A DNA stretch of 64,000 nt, from assembly GCA_014904985.1 (NCBI GenBank), contig MU129042.1:30058-94057 (forward strand), written 5' to 3'. The translations under genes and the position numbers were made by a program. Each line of letters opens with the position of its first letter. The stretch's first letter is position 1. This stretch comes from Hydnum rufescens UP504 (Eukaryota > Basidiomycota > Agaricomycetes > Cantharellales > Hydnaceae). Below the pieces are notes generated by a model. That model was not told the DNA's origin. It saw only the letters and a program-made list of their open reading frames with translations, and made no database searches. Shown one piece after another: positions 43,295 through 55,581 of this stretch.

Positions 43295-44997
43295 CTGGTG
43301 ATGAGTATATGGTCCTGAGATGCGACCTCTCCAGCAGAGGCAAAGTATTGATTTACAAAATCGGCATGCTCGATAGCTGACTTTCGATGGGTAGGTGTGA
43401 ACACATCAGAGATAGAGGGAGAGGAATTAAAAACTGAGAAACCAGTAGTAAGGTTCTGTATGATATTAGGGAATTTGTCAAGGATATTGTACTGTGAAAG
43501 GAGGTGCCCAAAGGCTTTGGCACTGAAAGGAGTGACCACCCGCTGAAGCTCATTGACAAGAGGGAGCTGCATTACCATGGGATTTAGAACCACAGATAGA
43601 GCACTCATGCAAGTCATTACAGGCTGCCCAGTAGCATGGGTGACCTCCAGAGAAGTCATAGCAGAAATGTAAGCCATCACTGCGACAGGTGACACGGTGA
43701 TCTGCCCAGGAAGAGTGGAGACTGCCACCTCCTTCACGCATGGTTGCTGAACAAGCAGCTGCCCTATGCTCCTCAGCCCCACAGCAGAAACAGTGACCAG
43801 AGGGGCTCCAGCCACTGTCCAATCGAAAGGAACCCCAAGCCCCCCCATGATAGACACTTGAGGGTACACCCTGGCCCAACTCGGCCTGTGTGTGGTGCTG
43901 TGGCAAGGCATTACGACAGTGGTCACTCGCAAATGGACTGAAGCAATTTCCAGCATAAGATGGGGATGAACTGGTGCACAACTGGGACTGGACCGTATGC
44001 TGAATGAGCCTGGCATTGTTGTGCTTCATCTGCTGGTCCTTTGCTACATCCACTGCATAAGCCAGATTGTAGCACCGAAAATCCACTGGGGAGCTGAAGA
44101 ACTTCTTTTGACAGGTGAGATCACAGCATGCAATAATTGGGAACTCGAGGTCATAGTAACGATGCCCTTTGAAGAAGTCGCGAAGGAATGTCAGGGATGC
44201 GAGTGTATCCTCATCTGAGTACTTGGCCATAACCCGCAGAAAACGGTGATAGCCTTGCACCCATTCCACCTTGTCCATCGTGAGGTCGTTCAGCATGAGT
44301 TTGTCTGCATCCATGACCTCCGTAGCCTTGTCATCCTGGCCCAAGAGTTTCTTGATCGACAGAATTGTGCTGCTGTCCAAGGTGTATCTCATGGTGACAT
44401 CCACTGTGCATGCCGAAAGGGGGCAGAACTGCTGATGCTCAATAGTACAATCAACAATGGCAGGGATTATGTCATTCCACTCGAGCTCCTCAGGATTGAC
44501 AAAATTCAATGATGAATAAACAGGCTCTTTGGCCTTCTTTGGAGTAACAGGAGCCCCAGCCACCGACGGCAAAGCAAGAGCTGCTGCAATGATGCATGCA
44601 AGGACTGCCTCATCCACTGGGCCAGGGCACTTGTAAGGACAGAGGGTCACAAGGCTGCACTAGAATCTGGATGATGAGTAGAGAGAGCCTCCAGCTGCTG
44701 CTGCAGCAGCAGTACCTTCCCATTAGTCACCTCCAAAACCTGCCAATGCTCCTCTCGCTCCTGCAAAATGGTGCCCTCCAGCACAGAAACTTTCTGAGCA
44801 TCTGTCAAGGATGTGAACAGCAGCCTAGGGGGTGCCTCTCCTACCAGCGGTGCCAAGCCCTGAGGCCTTGATGGGTTGCTAGGCTTCAGCAGAACGAGCT
44901 GCTCAGTGCCAGATTTGACCCCCACAGGGCCAGAGCAGGAAGATTTCTCCTTGCCCTTTGAAGAGCTGCCAAGACTAAGATCAGCTCCATCTGTCAT
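43295..44997 (-). pseudogene. DIRS gag-like region with CCHC knuckles
   Basis: Starts MTDGADLSLGSSSKGKEKSS at 44997 with a short coiled coil (EEHWQVLEVTNGKVLLLQQQ), then a long frame (to 43550) containing NFVNPEELEWNDIIPAIVD, GYHRFLRVMAKYSDEDTLAS and two zinc knuckles, CFCCGAEEHRAAAC and CSICGSKSHGNAAPSC (CX2CX4HX4-5C). The next frame (about 43560-43300) contains PFSAKAFGHLLSQYNILDKF and leads into the RT. In DIRS elements this protein packages the RNA. At least two frame changes are needed, so it is degenerate. Confidence 0.7.
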
Positions 44998-45189
44998 AGT
45001 GAAGAAACAAGGAGTGTGTGCTACTTAAAACCGAATGGAAAAGAGAAAAGCGTGAAGGAATGTTTGCTGATATTCCTGCAAGCCAACAGAGGCAGCATGA
45101 ATCGACCTTGGCAATTTCTGTTCCTTCATTGCACTAGCCTATGTACATGGCACTCGTGCCTCGCACCATAACCTTGAGTTAGCCTTCTT

Positions 45190-45464
45190 GTATTCCTTGT
45201 CTGTATTATGTAATCTCAGGATTTCCGCTGTTACTCTGGACTACAGCTCCAAGTATTTTCCAGTTGACTCCACAAGCTTAAGGACTGCTGTGCTCATTTC
45301 TGCCTAGTCCCTTCTGGGCTGCTGGACTGTTCCTCCAACCCTCCAACCTTCTTATCTCATTCTTGCCTGGATTCTTGTGGACTTAGCTGGACTTACACCA
45401 GACTTAGCTGGAATTATCTGTGTTTATATTTGTTTGGTGCCCTTGTCACAGTATGGCCCTGACA
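45190..45464 (+). repeat. G1 5' LTR, partial
   Basis: Shares GTAATCTCAGGATTTCCGCTG...CTTAAGGACTGCTGTGCT with 24285-24375, and GGACTTAGCTGGACTTACACC...TTTGTTTGGTGC with the inverted copy at 22690-22760. It ends CCCTGACA at 45464. Confidence 0.7.
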
Positions 45465-45533
45465 GAAGACCAAAGCTCTCTACCATCTAGATTGCTTAGT
45501 ATCACTGACTTCCCTCCTACTCCTCATTCTGAA

Positions 45534-46620
45534 ATGTCTGACAGTGCTCCAGTAGCCATTACTGCCAACCACCTCCAACACCTCCTCACTCAACTCCAAC
45601 AACAAAATGCTGCCCTCGGTGAGGAACTAGATGACATGTGGAACCAAGGGACGCATGTGGCTGGTTTCATATCTGCTGCAGTCCAACAAACCCTCCAGCA
45701 GCACCCTCCACCCACCAAGTCTACTCATGAGGCCAAGGGGGCTGACCCTGAGCCATTCTCTGGTGATCAGAAGAAGACAGAGAGCTTCTTATGCTCTGTC
45801 TGACTGAACATTGCTCTCCAACCCAGAGTCTATCCGATGGAGTTGCACAAAATCCTGTACACACTCTCCTGGATGAAGGATGGAACTACTGGAGCATGGG
45901 CAGAAAGTCTCTCCACCTCCTTCCTAGACCCCGAAACCCACAATCTGCATGAGACCTTTGAAGGGTTCCTGGTTGCCTTCGAAAGCACTTTTGGAGAACT
46001 GGACTGGGAGTTCACTGCTCAATCCCAACTCCAGAATCTGAAACAAGGGAAGATGTCTGCAGAGGAGTACACTGCACACTTTGATGCCTTAGCAGGATGG
46101 ACCGGATTTGGAGAGGAAGTGCTGATTGATGCATATCAGTGGGGCCTCAATGAAAGACTGTTGGAAAAAATGCACCTCAGTGATCTGCCAGCAACCCTCA
46201 GAGGATGGCAGGACACAGCATGTTGTCTGGACAATCTGTACCTCCACTTCTGACAAGCCACATCCGGCACAACTCCATATACTCTGAGGAACCCTCCAAC
46301 ATCTGCAGAAAAGCCTCAGACAGCAGCACCCATCACCCCCAGACCAACCACACCTCTGCCTGCACCGACACCCTCCTTGTCAACTTCATTCACTCCCATG
46401 GATGTAGACTCAACTTGGAAACAAGAGGCCCAATGATGTTATAACTGCCAAGAGTTGGGGCACATCTCTCATGACTGTCCCCATCCATGGAGGCCACAAC
46501 AAGTCATCCATGCCACAGAGGACATTGGGGGAATCATCTGCAAGGAGCTACGGAAACTGTTCCCAGCTCTGAAGGACACCTCAGAAGCTCAGGGATCACC
46601 TCCACAGGATTTTCCCAATG
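45534..46620 (+). pseudogene. G1 gag (capsid and zinc knuckle)
   Basis: Starts MSDSAPVAITANHLQHLLTQ. A coiled coil comes first, then the capsid-like block PEPFSGDQKKTESFL ... FGELDWEFTAQSQLQNLKQG ... EEYTAHFDALAG, then a Pro/Thr-rich linker and the knuckle CYNCQELGHISHDC (CX2CX4HX4C) at about 46437-46478. In-frame TGA stops at 45801, 46251 and 46434 fall where Arg (CGA) would fit. The RT frame follows after protease. Confidence 0.8.
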
Positions 46621-48086
46621 GTCAGCAGTGAAGGATACATCCTGCCTGACCAACAGATTCTCTCCTCTCAAAAACTGTACATATGGAATCAGAAATGACA
46701 TGTTCTTCTCCGATGATGAGAGTGATGAATCTGAAAGCGTATCAACTGAGGTTGACCCTGTCTATAACCCTCCCCCTTCTATCTGCCTCCTTTCTGAAGA
46801 CCCCAGACAAGCCACAGAGGTCAAGGTGAAAATCCAATCACTGTGGACTGGAGCAATCTGTGCTGGAAAGGCCCTACTGGACTCCAGAGCAACTGGAATG
46901 TTCATGGACCCAACCTTTGCAAAGGGAAATGGCCTAGACATACAACCCCTTGCATGCCCAATCCTGGTCTACAATGTTGATGGAACACTAAATGAAATGG
47001 GGTCAGTCCATGAAGAGGTCGAGGTCATCCTCTGAATCAATGATCACTCTGAGCAGGTAGTGTTCTCCATGATCGGACTGGGGAAAACCAAGCTGATCAT
47101 AGGGCACACATGGCTTCACCATCACAACCTGGAGATTGACTGGACAACTGGGGAAGTCACACTGACCTGGTGCCCATCTGACTGTTGCATAGTGATCCAT
47201 AAGATGTGGAACATGGAGTGTCAACAAGGGAGAACCTCCCAGAAGACACTGAAAGAACCCCAGACACCTCCCACTCCTATGAAGGATGATGCTGATGACA
47301 TTGACAAATCCCTGACACTGGAAAAAGGAGATGCCATCTTCGCAGCTTACTTTCCCAGTGACACTGAGCACTCTGAGATTGTCTGAGCAATGAGCACCCC
47401 TTCTCAGAGACTGGCAGAGGCTGCAAAAGCCAAAGCAAATGAGCCAGTGAAGACATTTGAGGAGCTTGTCCTGGAGGAATTCCATGACTTCTGAGATGTG
47501 TTTTCCAAGGACTCCTTCGATCAGCTCCCTGGCTGGAAATCATGGGATCACCACATCAAGTTTAACAAGGGAGCCCAGCTACCTCCCCCAGCCAAACTCT
47601 TCCCACTCTCCCCAGCTGAGCAAAAAGAACTCAATGACTTCCTGAAGGAAAACCTGGCCTCTGGTCAGATCCGCCCTTCCAAATCCCCTATGGCTGCCCC
47701 AGTGTTCTTCATGAAGAAAAAAGATGGAGGTTTTCAGCTGGTCCAGGACTACCAGAAACTCAATGACATCACTGTTAAGAATGCATACCCCTTACCTCTG
47801 ATCTCTGATGTCATTGACTGACTCTGGGGAGCCAAAGTGTTTGGGAAACTGGACGTGTGGTGGGGCTTCCAGAATATCTGGATGGCAGATGGAGAAGAAT
47901 GGAAGGCAGCTTTCCAGACCAACTGAGGACTGTTCGAACCCTTGGTCATGTTCTTCAGACTTTGCAACTCTCCAGGCACCTTCCAAAACATGATCAATGA
48001 TGTCCTCTGAGAATGGATTGACAATGGAGTGTGTATCATATATCTGGATGACATCTTGAGCTTCACCAAGATGTGAGAGGAGTATG
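46621..48086 (+). pseudogene. G1 protease and N-terminal half of reverse transcriptase
   Basis: Protease: ALLDSRATGMFMD at about 46869, where DSGAT is expected (Gly to Arg, GGA to AGA). The RT starts near 47450 (FDQLPGWKSWDHHIKF) and contains GQIRPSKSPMAAPVFFMKKK, DGGFQLVQDYQKLN, GKLDVWWGFQNI and the active site IIYLDDILSF at about 48034. TGA stops at 47033, 47492, 47819, 47924, 48008 and 48074 each replace an expected Arg. It is interrupted at 48087-48091 (TSD CCTGT) by G2 and resumes at 56044 in the same frame (EEYA then CGVCG). Confidence 0.85.
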
Positions 48087-48091
48087 CCTGT

Positions 48092-48548
48092 TGCTACGAG
48101 TCATACTCGTAACCTCACTTATGTATGAATAACCAAGCCAATCGCGCCATCATGTGACCTTCACCCTTGACGCCATTGTGCCTTCCTCTTTCAGCAATTC
48201 CTATTATATACATCCTTCCTTTATTCAACACCCCTTTATCCATAAAACCCTTTTGATCTCTAATAGTATAAGTAGTTACTTGATGTACACTCGCTCTTTA
48301 GAAGATCGAGAATATATTGTCAACCGATTGAATTCCACTCTCGCGATCTCAGTTATCGCTCGTGACTCTCATCTTAAAAACCTTCGCCTATTAAGTCTCA
48401 AGAAGCCGGTCTTCCTCGTACGTACTCGTCTTTCGTGACTTATGTAATCCCCACTTCACGACTCCCTCGTCAATCACCTTAAGGGCATTTCCTTGTATTC
48501 GTCTCGATTACGTCATCGTATCTTTCGCCTCGAGTACAACCCTTAACA
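48092..48548 (+). repeat. G2 5' LTR
   Basis: Starts TGCTACGAGTCATACTCG and ends CCCTTAACA. It is 457 bp, the same length as the 3' LTR, with 19 differences, all transitions. The terminal ACGAGTCATACTCGT is itself a short palindrome. Confidence 0.95.
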
Positions 48549-48590
48549 GTATTCTCGATCTAAATAACTGACTTCCTTGAAAGACTCAAT

Positions 48591-50308
48591 ATGCCCTCCA
48601 CTCGACGAAACCCACACCCACAACCAGTCGCCGATGACAATCGCGACGACACAGCCACCGTCGAATCCACTTCCACCCTCTCCTCTCCAATCATCCTCGA
48701 GGTGCCAATCACCCCTCAGATGACGTATCCCACGATACAAACACCACCCAACTCGATGCAAGGTCCGCACATGGGAAACCCTCCCAGCGCCACCTCAACT
48801 TCGAGCACCGAGACAATGCTCCTGCGCATGCTGCAACAAATGCAGGCAGACCTAGCATGCAGCACGCAGATACAAGTGGAAATGGCGCGCACCAATGCCC
48901 AGATGAACGCTCGCCTCGAAGAACTTGCAAACGAAAACCGAGAGCTGCGCAATGAAGTCGCACACTGCAATTCGCGGTCGCCCATCCTCGACATGAATAC
49001 GCGACCGAGACAAGTAGTCTCGCCCGCAGCGCACAACTCACAATTTGCACCTCGCACCCTCACTCGAAGCCCCCACTTCGAGCCCCAAACCTACCCCGAG
49101 GAAAACAATGAGTTTTCACCTCAAAACCTCGACGACACACTGCGAGGCAATTCAGTCATGTATGCACCACCTAGCAACATCGCGCAACCAACTCCGCGAT
49201 GTGTGATGTTCGAGGATGCGCACTCCACCCCCCTGCGCCTGGGCTCTGCATTCAGGGCCCCAACTCCAGATGGGGACCATCAAGGAACCAAACTCGAACA
49301 CCTCCCCACCACTCCGCGATACTGCGAAACAGCGACAATCGCCCAACCCCCCGCGCCCTCAGGACACGCACTTCGTGAACCCAAAATCAAAGAGCCAGAG
49401 ATGTTCTCAGGGCACGACCCCTCTAAACTATACGGATTCCTTGTGCACTGCAAAATGGCGTTCCAATCGCAACCGTCGCGATTCACACTAGAGAGCGCAT
49501 GCATCATCTGGGCCGGATCGTATCTCATGGATACAGCAAGGCAATGGTTCCAACGCCTCATCATGGAGACGGAAGAATCCCCTACACTCTCCAGCTGGAT
49601 GCTCTTCAAGGAAGAGCTCCACACATACTTCGGAGACCCAGACGAGGTCACGACTCAAGAGTGAAAACTACACACGCTCAAGATGAACAACAACCACCAC
49701 GTCCTCCGCTACATCAACCAGTTCAAGGAAGTAGCGAGCCTCACCAGGTGGAATGACAATGCACTCCACTCGCAGTTCTACCAAGGCTTACCAAACCGTC
49801 TACAAGATGACATCTCGCGAGATGGCAAGCCCGTGAAACTTCAAGGCATGTACCAAGCCGCGCTAAGATTTGATGGCCAGTATTGGGAACGCCAAGAGGA
49901 ACTCAAACCCATGAGGACCTCAGATCGCGGCACACAACCCCGCACCGCGAACCCCTCATCCTCGACATCCCCTTCATCCTCGACAAACCCCCCGCGCAAC
50001 CCGAAAGTTCACAAGTCTAACGGCGCGCTCACCGAAGAGGAAAAGGAACGATGAAGACGCGAAAAGCTCTGCACATACTGTGGGAATAGCGACCATGCAG
50101 TAGATAGTTGCCCCAGTTGTCGCAACGTACCACGAACCACGATGACACCTGCCGCGACGTCCACCAGTACCAGCAGCACAACCATGACAGCAATGTCATG
50201 CACCCCAGTAGCTCGCGCTACGTTCACCTTCTCAGGAGGCCCAGCACAACAGAGGAACCTCGCATCACTGAGATCTCATCATCATCCCCCCATGGAACCG
50301 CTCATCTA
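48591..50308 (+). pseudogene. G2 gag (capsid and zinc knuckle)
   Basis: Starts MPSTRRNPHPQPVADDNRDD. A long coiled coil (ARTNAQMNARLEELANENRE) is followed by the retrotransposon capsid block (MFSGHDPSKLYGFLVHCKMA ... DTARQWFQRLIMETEES ... LKMNNNHHVLRYINQFKEVA ... QGLPNRLQDDIS) and the knuckle CTYCGNSDHAVDSC. TGA stops at 49662 and 50052 interrupt the single frame where Arg would fit. Pol follows in another frame, as usual for these elements. Confidence 0.85.
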
Positions 50309-53300
50309 AGAGCCACCATCTCTTCCCTCTCCCCATCGTCATTCATCGCGATGGTCTCAATCCCCCTCCTCTCGGACAGCCCCATCTCGGCACTCGTCAA
50401 TTGCGGCGCCTCCGAAAACTTCATTGACGCATCGCGAGTACAGAACTCACGTGCCGTGCCGCATCGTCATCGTCTGGAAACACCACACCCCCTGCGATTA
50501 TTCGACAGATCAATCGCGAACAACCTCGAGTGTATAGTCACACTCCCGGTCACCTTCACGAACTCGTTGCAACAAAATATTGAGTTCGTCGAATTGCAAC
50601 TCCACTCCTCAACTCCCATCATACTGGGACTCCCCTGGTTGCGACAAGTCAATCCACAAATCTCGTGGGCCGAAATGCAGATCGAGCACATGGCGCACCA
50701 CCCAAAACTTGTAACGACGCCATTAAGCATCGACGTCATCGCAATGACCGCCTCGACCCCGGAACCGACAACCACGAGCCCTCCAGCTCACAGCATCACA
50801 ATTGAAGTCTACGAAGCCGAAGACTTCATTCAAGCAGCCAGTGACAATGGTGCGACACTCTACGCATGCGTCATCACCAATCCAACCCACGCACGAACAG
50901 CATCAGTGGTTCGCGACACTCCCCCACCTCTGCGTTACCCGAATCAATCCCCATCAAAGAACGCCAAGACCTCACACAACAACTCCCCCTGGAATACCAC
51001 GAATTCCATGACGTCTTCACTGGTACAGTGGCCAGCTATCTACCGCCGCATCGCAAGTACGACCTTCAATTCGATATCGAAGAAGGATGTGAAGTACTGT
51101 GAGGCCCCATATACCCAATGTCGGAAAGCGAACTCACAGCACTATGCGAGTTCATTGATGAATTCCTTGCAAAAGGATTCATACGCCCTTCGACCTCCCC
51201 CGCAGGTGCACCAATACTCTTCATGAAAAAGAAAGGTGGTGGGCTTCGCCTTTGCGTTGATTATTGAGCACTCAATCGCATCATGAAAAAGAGTCGCTAC
51301 CCCATCCCCCTCATCAATGACCTCCTTGATCGCCTTCGCAGCACCACGATCTACATGAAAATCAATCTTCGCGATGGCTACTACAACATCAGAGTTGCCG
51401 AAGGACACAAGTGGCTCACATCATTTCATACACAGTACGGTGCCTATGAGTGGCTTGTAATGCCAATGGGAGCAGCCAACTCCCCAGTGCAGTTCCAGTA
51501 TTTCATGAACGACTCGTTCCAGGATATGGTGGATCTGTTCGTCATTGTATATCTCAATGACATCCTCATTTTCTCCAATTCACAAGAAGAACACCGTGAA
51601 CACATTCGCCATGTACTACAATGACTCCACGAAAGAAACCTTCATGCCAAGATCTCGAAGTGCACCTTCCACACAGACACTATCGAGTACCTCGGCTTCA
51701 TCATCACCCCCTCTGGCGTCCAGATGGACCCTACGAAATTTGACGCGATCCTAAGTTGGCCCACGCCCACCTCGGTAAAAGAAGTCCAGTCATTCTTAGG
51801 CTTCACGAACTTCTACCGCCGCTTCATCATGACCTACTCAGACCTCGCACACCCTTAATCCGTCTCACGAAAAAAGATGAAACCTTCGCATGGAACGACG
51901 AGACCCAACAAGCTTTCGAAAGCATCAAAAACGCCTTCGTATCAGCCCCTGTCCTCCACCACTTTGACCCCGAATTACACATCATTGTAGAAACTGATGC
52001 GTCCAACTACGCCATCGCCGCGATCTTGTCACAAATCAACGAGAACAATGAAGTTCGACCCATCACATTCTGCTCACGATCAATGCAAAGTGCAGAACTA
52101 AACTACGACATCCACGACAAGGAACTCCTCGTGATCTTCGACGCCTTTGGCGCCTGGCGAGCATATCTCGAAGAAGCCGTGCACACGGTGTCTGTCATCA
52201 CGGATCACAAAAACTTGGAGTACTTCACCTCCACAAAACTCCTCACTCGTCGACAGGCACGATGGTCAGAATACCTCTCCTCCTTCGACTACATCATCAT
52301 CTATCAACCAGGACAACTGGGAGGAAAACCAGACGCCCTCACAAGACACCCCAACATTTATCCACCCAAACGAAACGAGGTATATGCAACTGTGAACCTG
52401 AAAAACCTTCAAACAATCATTCGCGACACCAAACCTCTCGACTCGGACACAGCTCTTAGCGCATACTTAAGAGTGACCCTCAATGACCACCCTCTTGACT
52501 CCGAGATGACTCTCGCACTGATTCGCAAAGGCACTCACGATGACACCATCGCAATGCAAGTGCGTGAACGCATCGAGACCACCAAAGGCGACTCGACAGC
52601 CGCCCCCACCTTCTTCTCGCTCTCAGAGGATGCGACATTGCTACTACACAAAGGACGCGTCTACGTCCCGACTATTGCGACCTCCGCCTCGACATCCTTC
52701 GCGCTTCGCATGACCACCTCCTTGTGGGCCACCCAGGCATTCACAAAACCATCCGCCTTATTACGCAAAAATACTACTGGCCAGGACTAACGAAAACGGT
52801 CAAGGCATATGTACAATCTTGCGTCATATGCACTCATGCGAAATCCTTGCACCACGCCACATACGGCCCCCTCAAATTCCTCTCCATTGCTGATCGACCC
52901 TGGAACTCGATCACGATGGACTTCATCACCGGACTCCCACCCTCCTCCTCATTCGACTCCATCCTTGTTATCGTCAACCGATTCACAAAGATGGGTCTCT
53001 TCATCCCCACGGTCGCAACACTTCCCGCAGAAGGACTCGCTGACCTAGTCATCAATTGGGTCATATCCAAACACGGTACACCCACCGACATCATCTCAGA
53101 TCAAGGCTCACTTTTCATTTCCAACTTCTGGAAATCACTCGCAAAGAGACTTGGCATCAAACTCAACCTCTCAACCACGTATCACCCCAAGACCGATGGC
53201 CAAACCGAGCACCTGAACCAAATCCTCGAGCAGTACTTACGAATTTACATCGACTACCTGCAAGACGACTGGGCACTACTTCTCCCCCTTGCAGAGTTTG

Positions 53301-54004
53301 CATACAACAACGCAGAGCACTCCGCGATGAACGTAACACCCTTCTTTGCGAACAAAGGCTTTCACCCCAACCTCGAGATCAATATCGAGGCAGTGCCTTC
53401 GACCGAGGCCAACCAAGCTGCGCTCGACCTTCGCGACGTACACAAGTACATTTGTGACCAACTCGCAATCACATGACAACAAAACGAACAGCAAGTAGCT
53501 GGATTGCGACCTCCTTTCCCCACCCTCAACATCGGCGATCAAGTATGGCTTGACACGCGCAACATTAAAACAAAGTGACCATCAAAGAAACTGGACCACA
53601 AGAAACTCAGTCCCTTCCCAGTCACCGAGAAAGTTTCAACACACGCATATCGCCTTGGCCTCCCTCGCACCATGAATCAAATCCACAACATCTTCCATGT
53701 GTGACTACTTGAGCCTGCTCACCCCGATCCCTTCCCCAATCGCACCCAACCACCTCCCCCACCTGTCAAAATTGACAGCGAACTCGAATACGAAATCACA
53801 GAAATCGTCGACAGCAAGACCAATCGCCGCCATCGTGGTAACGGCTTAATATATCACGTACGATGGTCCAGCTATGAGCACACCAACGATGAGTTCAGCT
53901 GGCTCCCAGCAGCAGAACTCGCCAATGCTCATGAAGCAGTAATGGACTTCCATCGCGCACACCCCGAAAAACCAGGACGAGAAGTACTCAACCTGGCAGT
54001 ATAA
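50309..54004 (+). pseudogene. G2 pol: protease, RT, RNase H, integrase, chromodomain
   Basis: Protease: ALVNCGASENFID (about 50392), with Asn where the catalytic Asp is expected. [32 protein letters not shown] (Asp to Asn) and VYLNDILIF at about 51547, where YLDD is expected (Asp to Asn). RNase H: IIVETDASNYAIAAIL, FCSRSMQSAELNYDIHDKEL, VITDHKNLEYF. Integrase: KYYWPGLTKTVKAYVQSCVI (zinc-binding region), TMDFITGLP, TDIISDQGSLF and HPKTDGQTEHLNQ hold the Asp, Asp and Glu of the DDE triad. The chromodomain is at about 53790-53940 (YEITEIVDSKTNRRHRGNGL ... DEFSWLPAAELANAHEAV). TGA stops at 51100, 51265, 51622, 53474, 53576 and 53702; frameshifts near 50990, 51850 and 52690. The catalytic Asp to Asn changes are G to A transitions. 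Confidence 0.88.
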
Positions 54005-54319
54005 ATCACGACAATCGCAACACCACACTTTCGCGACCATACCTCTCTTCCTCTCTCCACATCCTCTATCTCTCTTCCGCTCTCCACATCTCTCTATCTC
54101 TCTTCCTCTCCCCACATCTCTCTATCTCTCTTCCTCTCACCATATCTCTCCCACACGTCTCGATTGCCCCGATGTTTCTTGACTTCCTCCTCTTATTTCT
54201 TACTCTCATCCTTTCTGCGCCCTTTTCCTTTTCCTTTTCCTTTTCCTTTTCTTCTTACCCATTAAAACTCCAGTTTACTCCCCTCAGATGGTCAGAAAAC
54301 AAATGAAAATTTTAATTTT

Positions 54320-55430
54320 TTACTTGTCGTTCCCCAACTCATGCTGCTCCCTCGCGATCTCCTGCCCCACCTTGGCATAAGCTGCGACATCCCCCCATCG
54401 CTGTCGCACACCGCGCGTGACACTCGCCCGTGACTTCACGACAGCCAACCCCCGCTCCAACTCCCGCACCCTCACCTCCTCCAGCTCCATGGCCGCGGAC
54501 GCCTCCACAGCGGCCCATCGCACGAGCACCACGCATTGCGCCAACTTGGGCGTCGGGTCATTGGCCCACGTCTCCTCGGTGTGCTTCAAGAGACTCTCAA
54601 CCCGCAGAAGCAAGTCGCCTGCAGAGAGCTCAGGCGCAGCCCCAGGCGCCCCCCCAGGCACTTCCTCCTCAACCCCCTCCGCAGGAGAAGGCAAACCCTT
54701 CGACTCAGGCAATGCAACGCGTCATCACCTGGAAGCCTGCAAAGGCTCCTCCCCACCCTCAGCAACCCGCTTCAGGTGCCAATGACCCACCGGCACCAGG
54801 GAACACTTCTTGTTCTGCTTCGCGCACGCCTGGCAGCGAAAACGAGGACCGGACACGCACAAAGGTTCCTCCCCCTTCTTACCACTGGCCACCCATCGAG
54901 CGTGCACAGATGAGCACCAATCGCACTAAAAAAACACCAAGTCAGTGACATCGTGACTTCAAAAATCGCACTCACCATCAATGATCCCTCATCCTCACCC
55001 AACACGATAGGCGCATCTTTTGACGCACCCCTCGGCACCTTCACCACAGCTGCACGCCGAGCAGCATCCTCAGCCTCGCGCCGCGCCTCAGCATCGAGAC
55101 GATGCACCTCCTCTAAAGTGTGCACCGCCGCCTCTTCCTGGGCACGATGAACGCCCACGTCATTCTTGATACACTCAACACGCAGACGCCAAGATGCAAG
55201 GGCCAAACCCATCTCCGGCATGAGAGGCGACACCTCGGGCATCTGACCTTGCAGATGCACCTGCCGCTTTACAAAAAATCAATGCAACTCACAGAAAACA
55301 GAAAAAGTTTCATCACTTACCTCCCACTTCACCAACTCAACCTTCGTGGCCACAACCGCCTCCTCATTCTGGAGGATTTCCATTGCCGCCTTCATCTTAA
55401 TCAAAGAGAGAATAGCTTCGTCAGCCATAT
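54320..55430 (-). CDS. Antisense spliced ORF between G2 pol and the 3' LTR
   Basis: On the minus strand an ATG at 55430 opens MADEAILSLIKMKAAMEILQ ... VELVKWE, followed by a GTAAGT donor and a GCAG acceptor (intron about 55319-55250). Exon 2 encodes a helical, Arg/Glu/Ala-rich segment (VHLQGQMPEVS ... RLDAEARREAEDAARRAA). A second intron of about 50 bp (GTGAGT...TTTTTTTAG, near 54970-54920) leads to CDWC, RWVASGKKGEEPLCV, RFRCQACAKQNKKCS, a Cys-rich zinc-finger-like cluster. The frame ends at TGATGA near 54725; a further open frame (54712-54320, LLLRVESLLKHTEETWANDP) may be a third part reached by splicing or a frameshift. Function unknown; the position and Cys cluster resemble the extra ORFs reported in some fungal gypsy elements. 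Confidence 0.5.
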
Positions 55431-55581
55431 CGATGATGATGGTATGGAATCAGAAGCGAATGTGACAAACCCGCCCTTTATAGTAACCACCACGGCAACC
55501 GCCAAAACCACCAAAAAAACACCCACCTCATAAAACTCGAGTTATGTGCTTCGAGGGCTTCACGCTCAAAGGGGGGGGTAC

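Larger units (their letters stand above)
30530..45010 (-). mobile_element. DIRS-like tyrosine-recombinase retroelement, broken by three insertions
   Basis: On the minus strand the order is gag-like, reverse transcriptase with RNase H, then tyrosine recombinase (YR), the DIRS order. The YR gene is split by E4 (34497-40993), by a 1.4-kb insertion (32915-34294) and by a 1.56-kb insertion (31290-32852). Without them the element is about 5 kb. An inverted pair TTAGGTTGAC / GTCAACCTAA at 30529-30560 may belong to its terminal structure. The ends are not precisely determined. Confidence 0.8.

Noticed and set aside
53846..54115. Minus-strand ORF rich in GRGREIERCGERKRD
   Set aside because: Antisense of the chromodomain end and a CTCTCTAT-type low-complexity tract; no sign of a gene.
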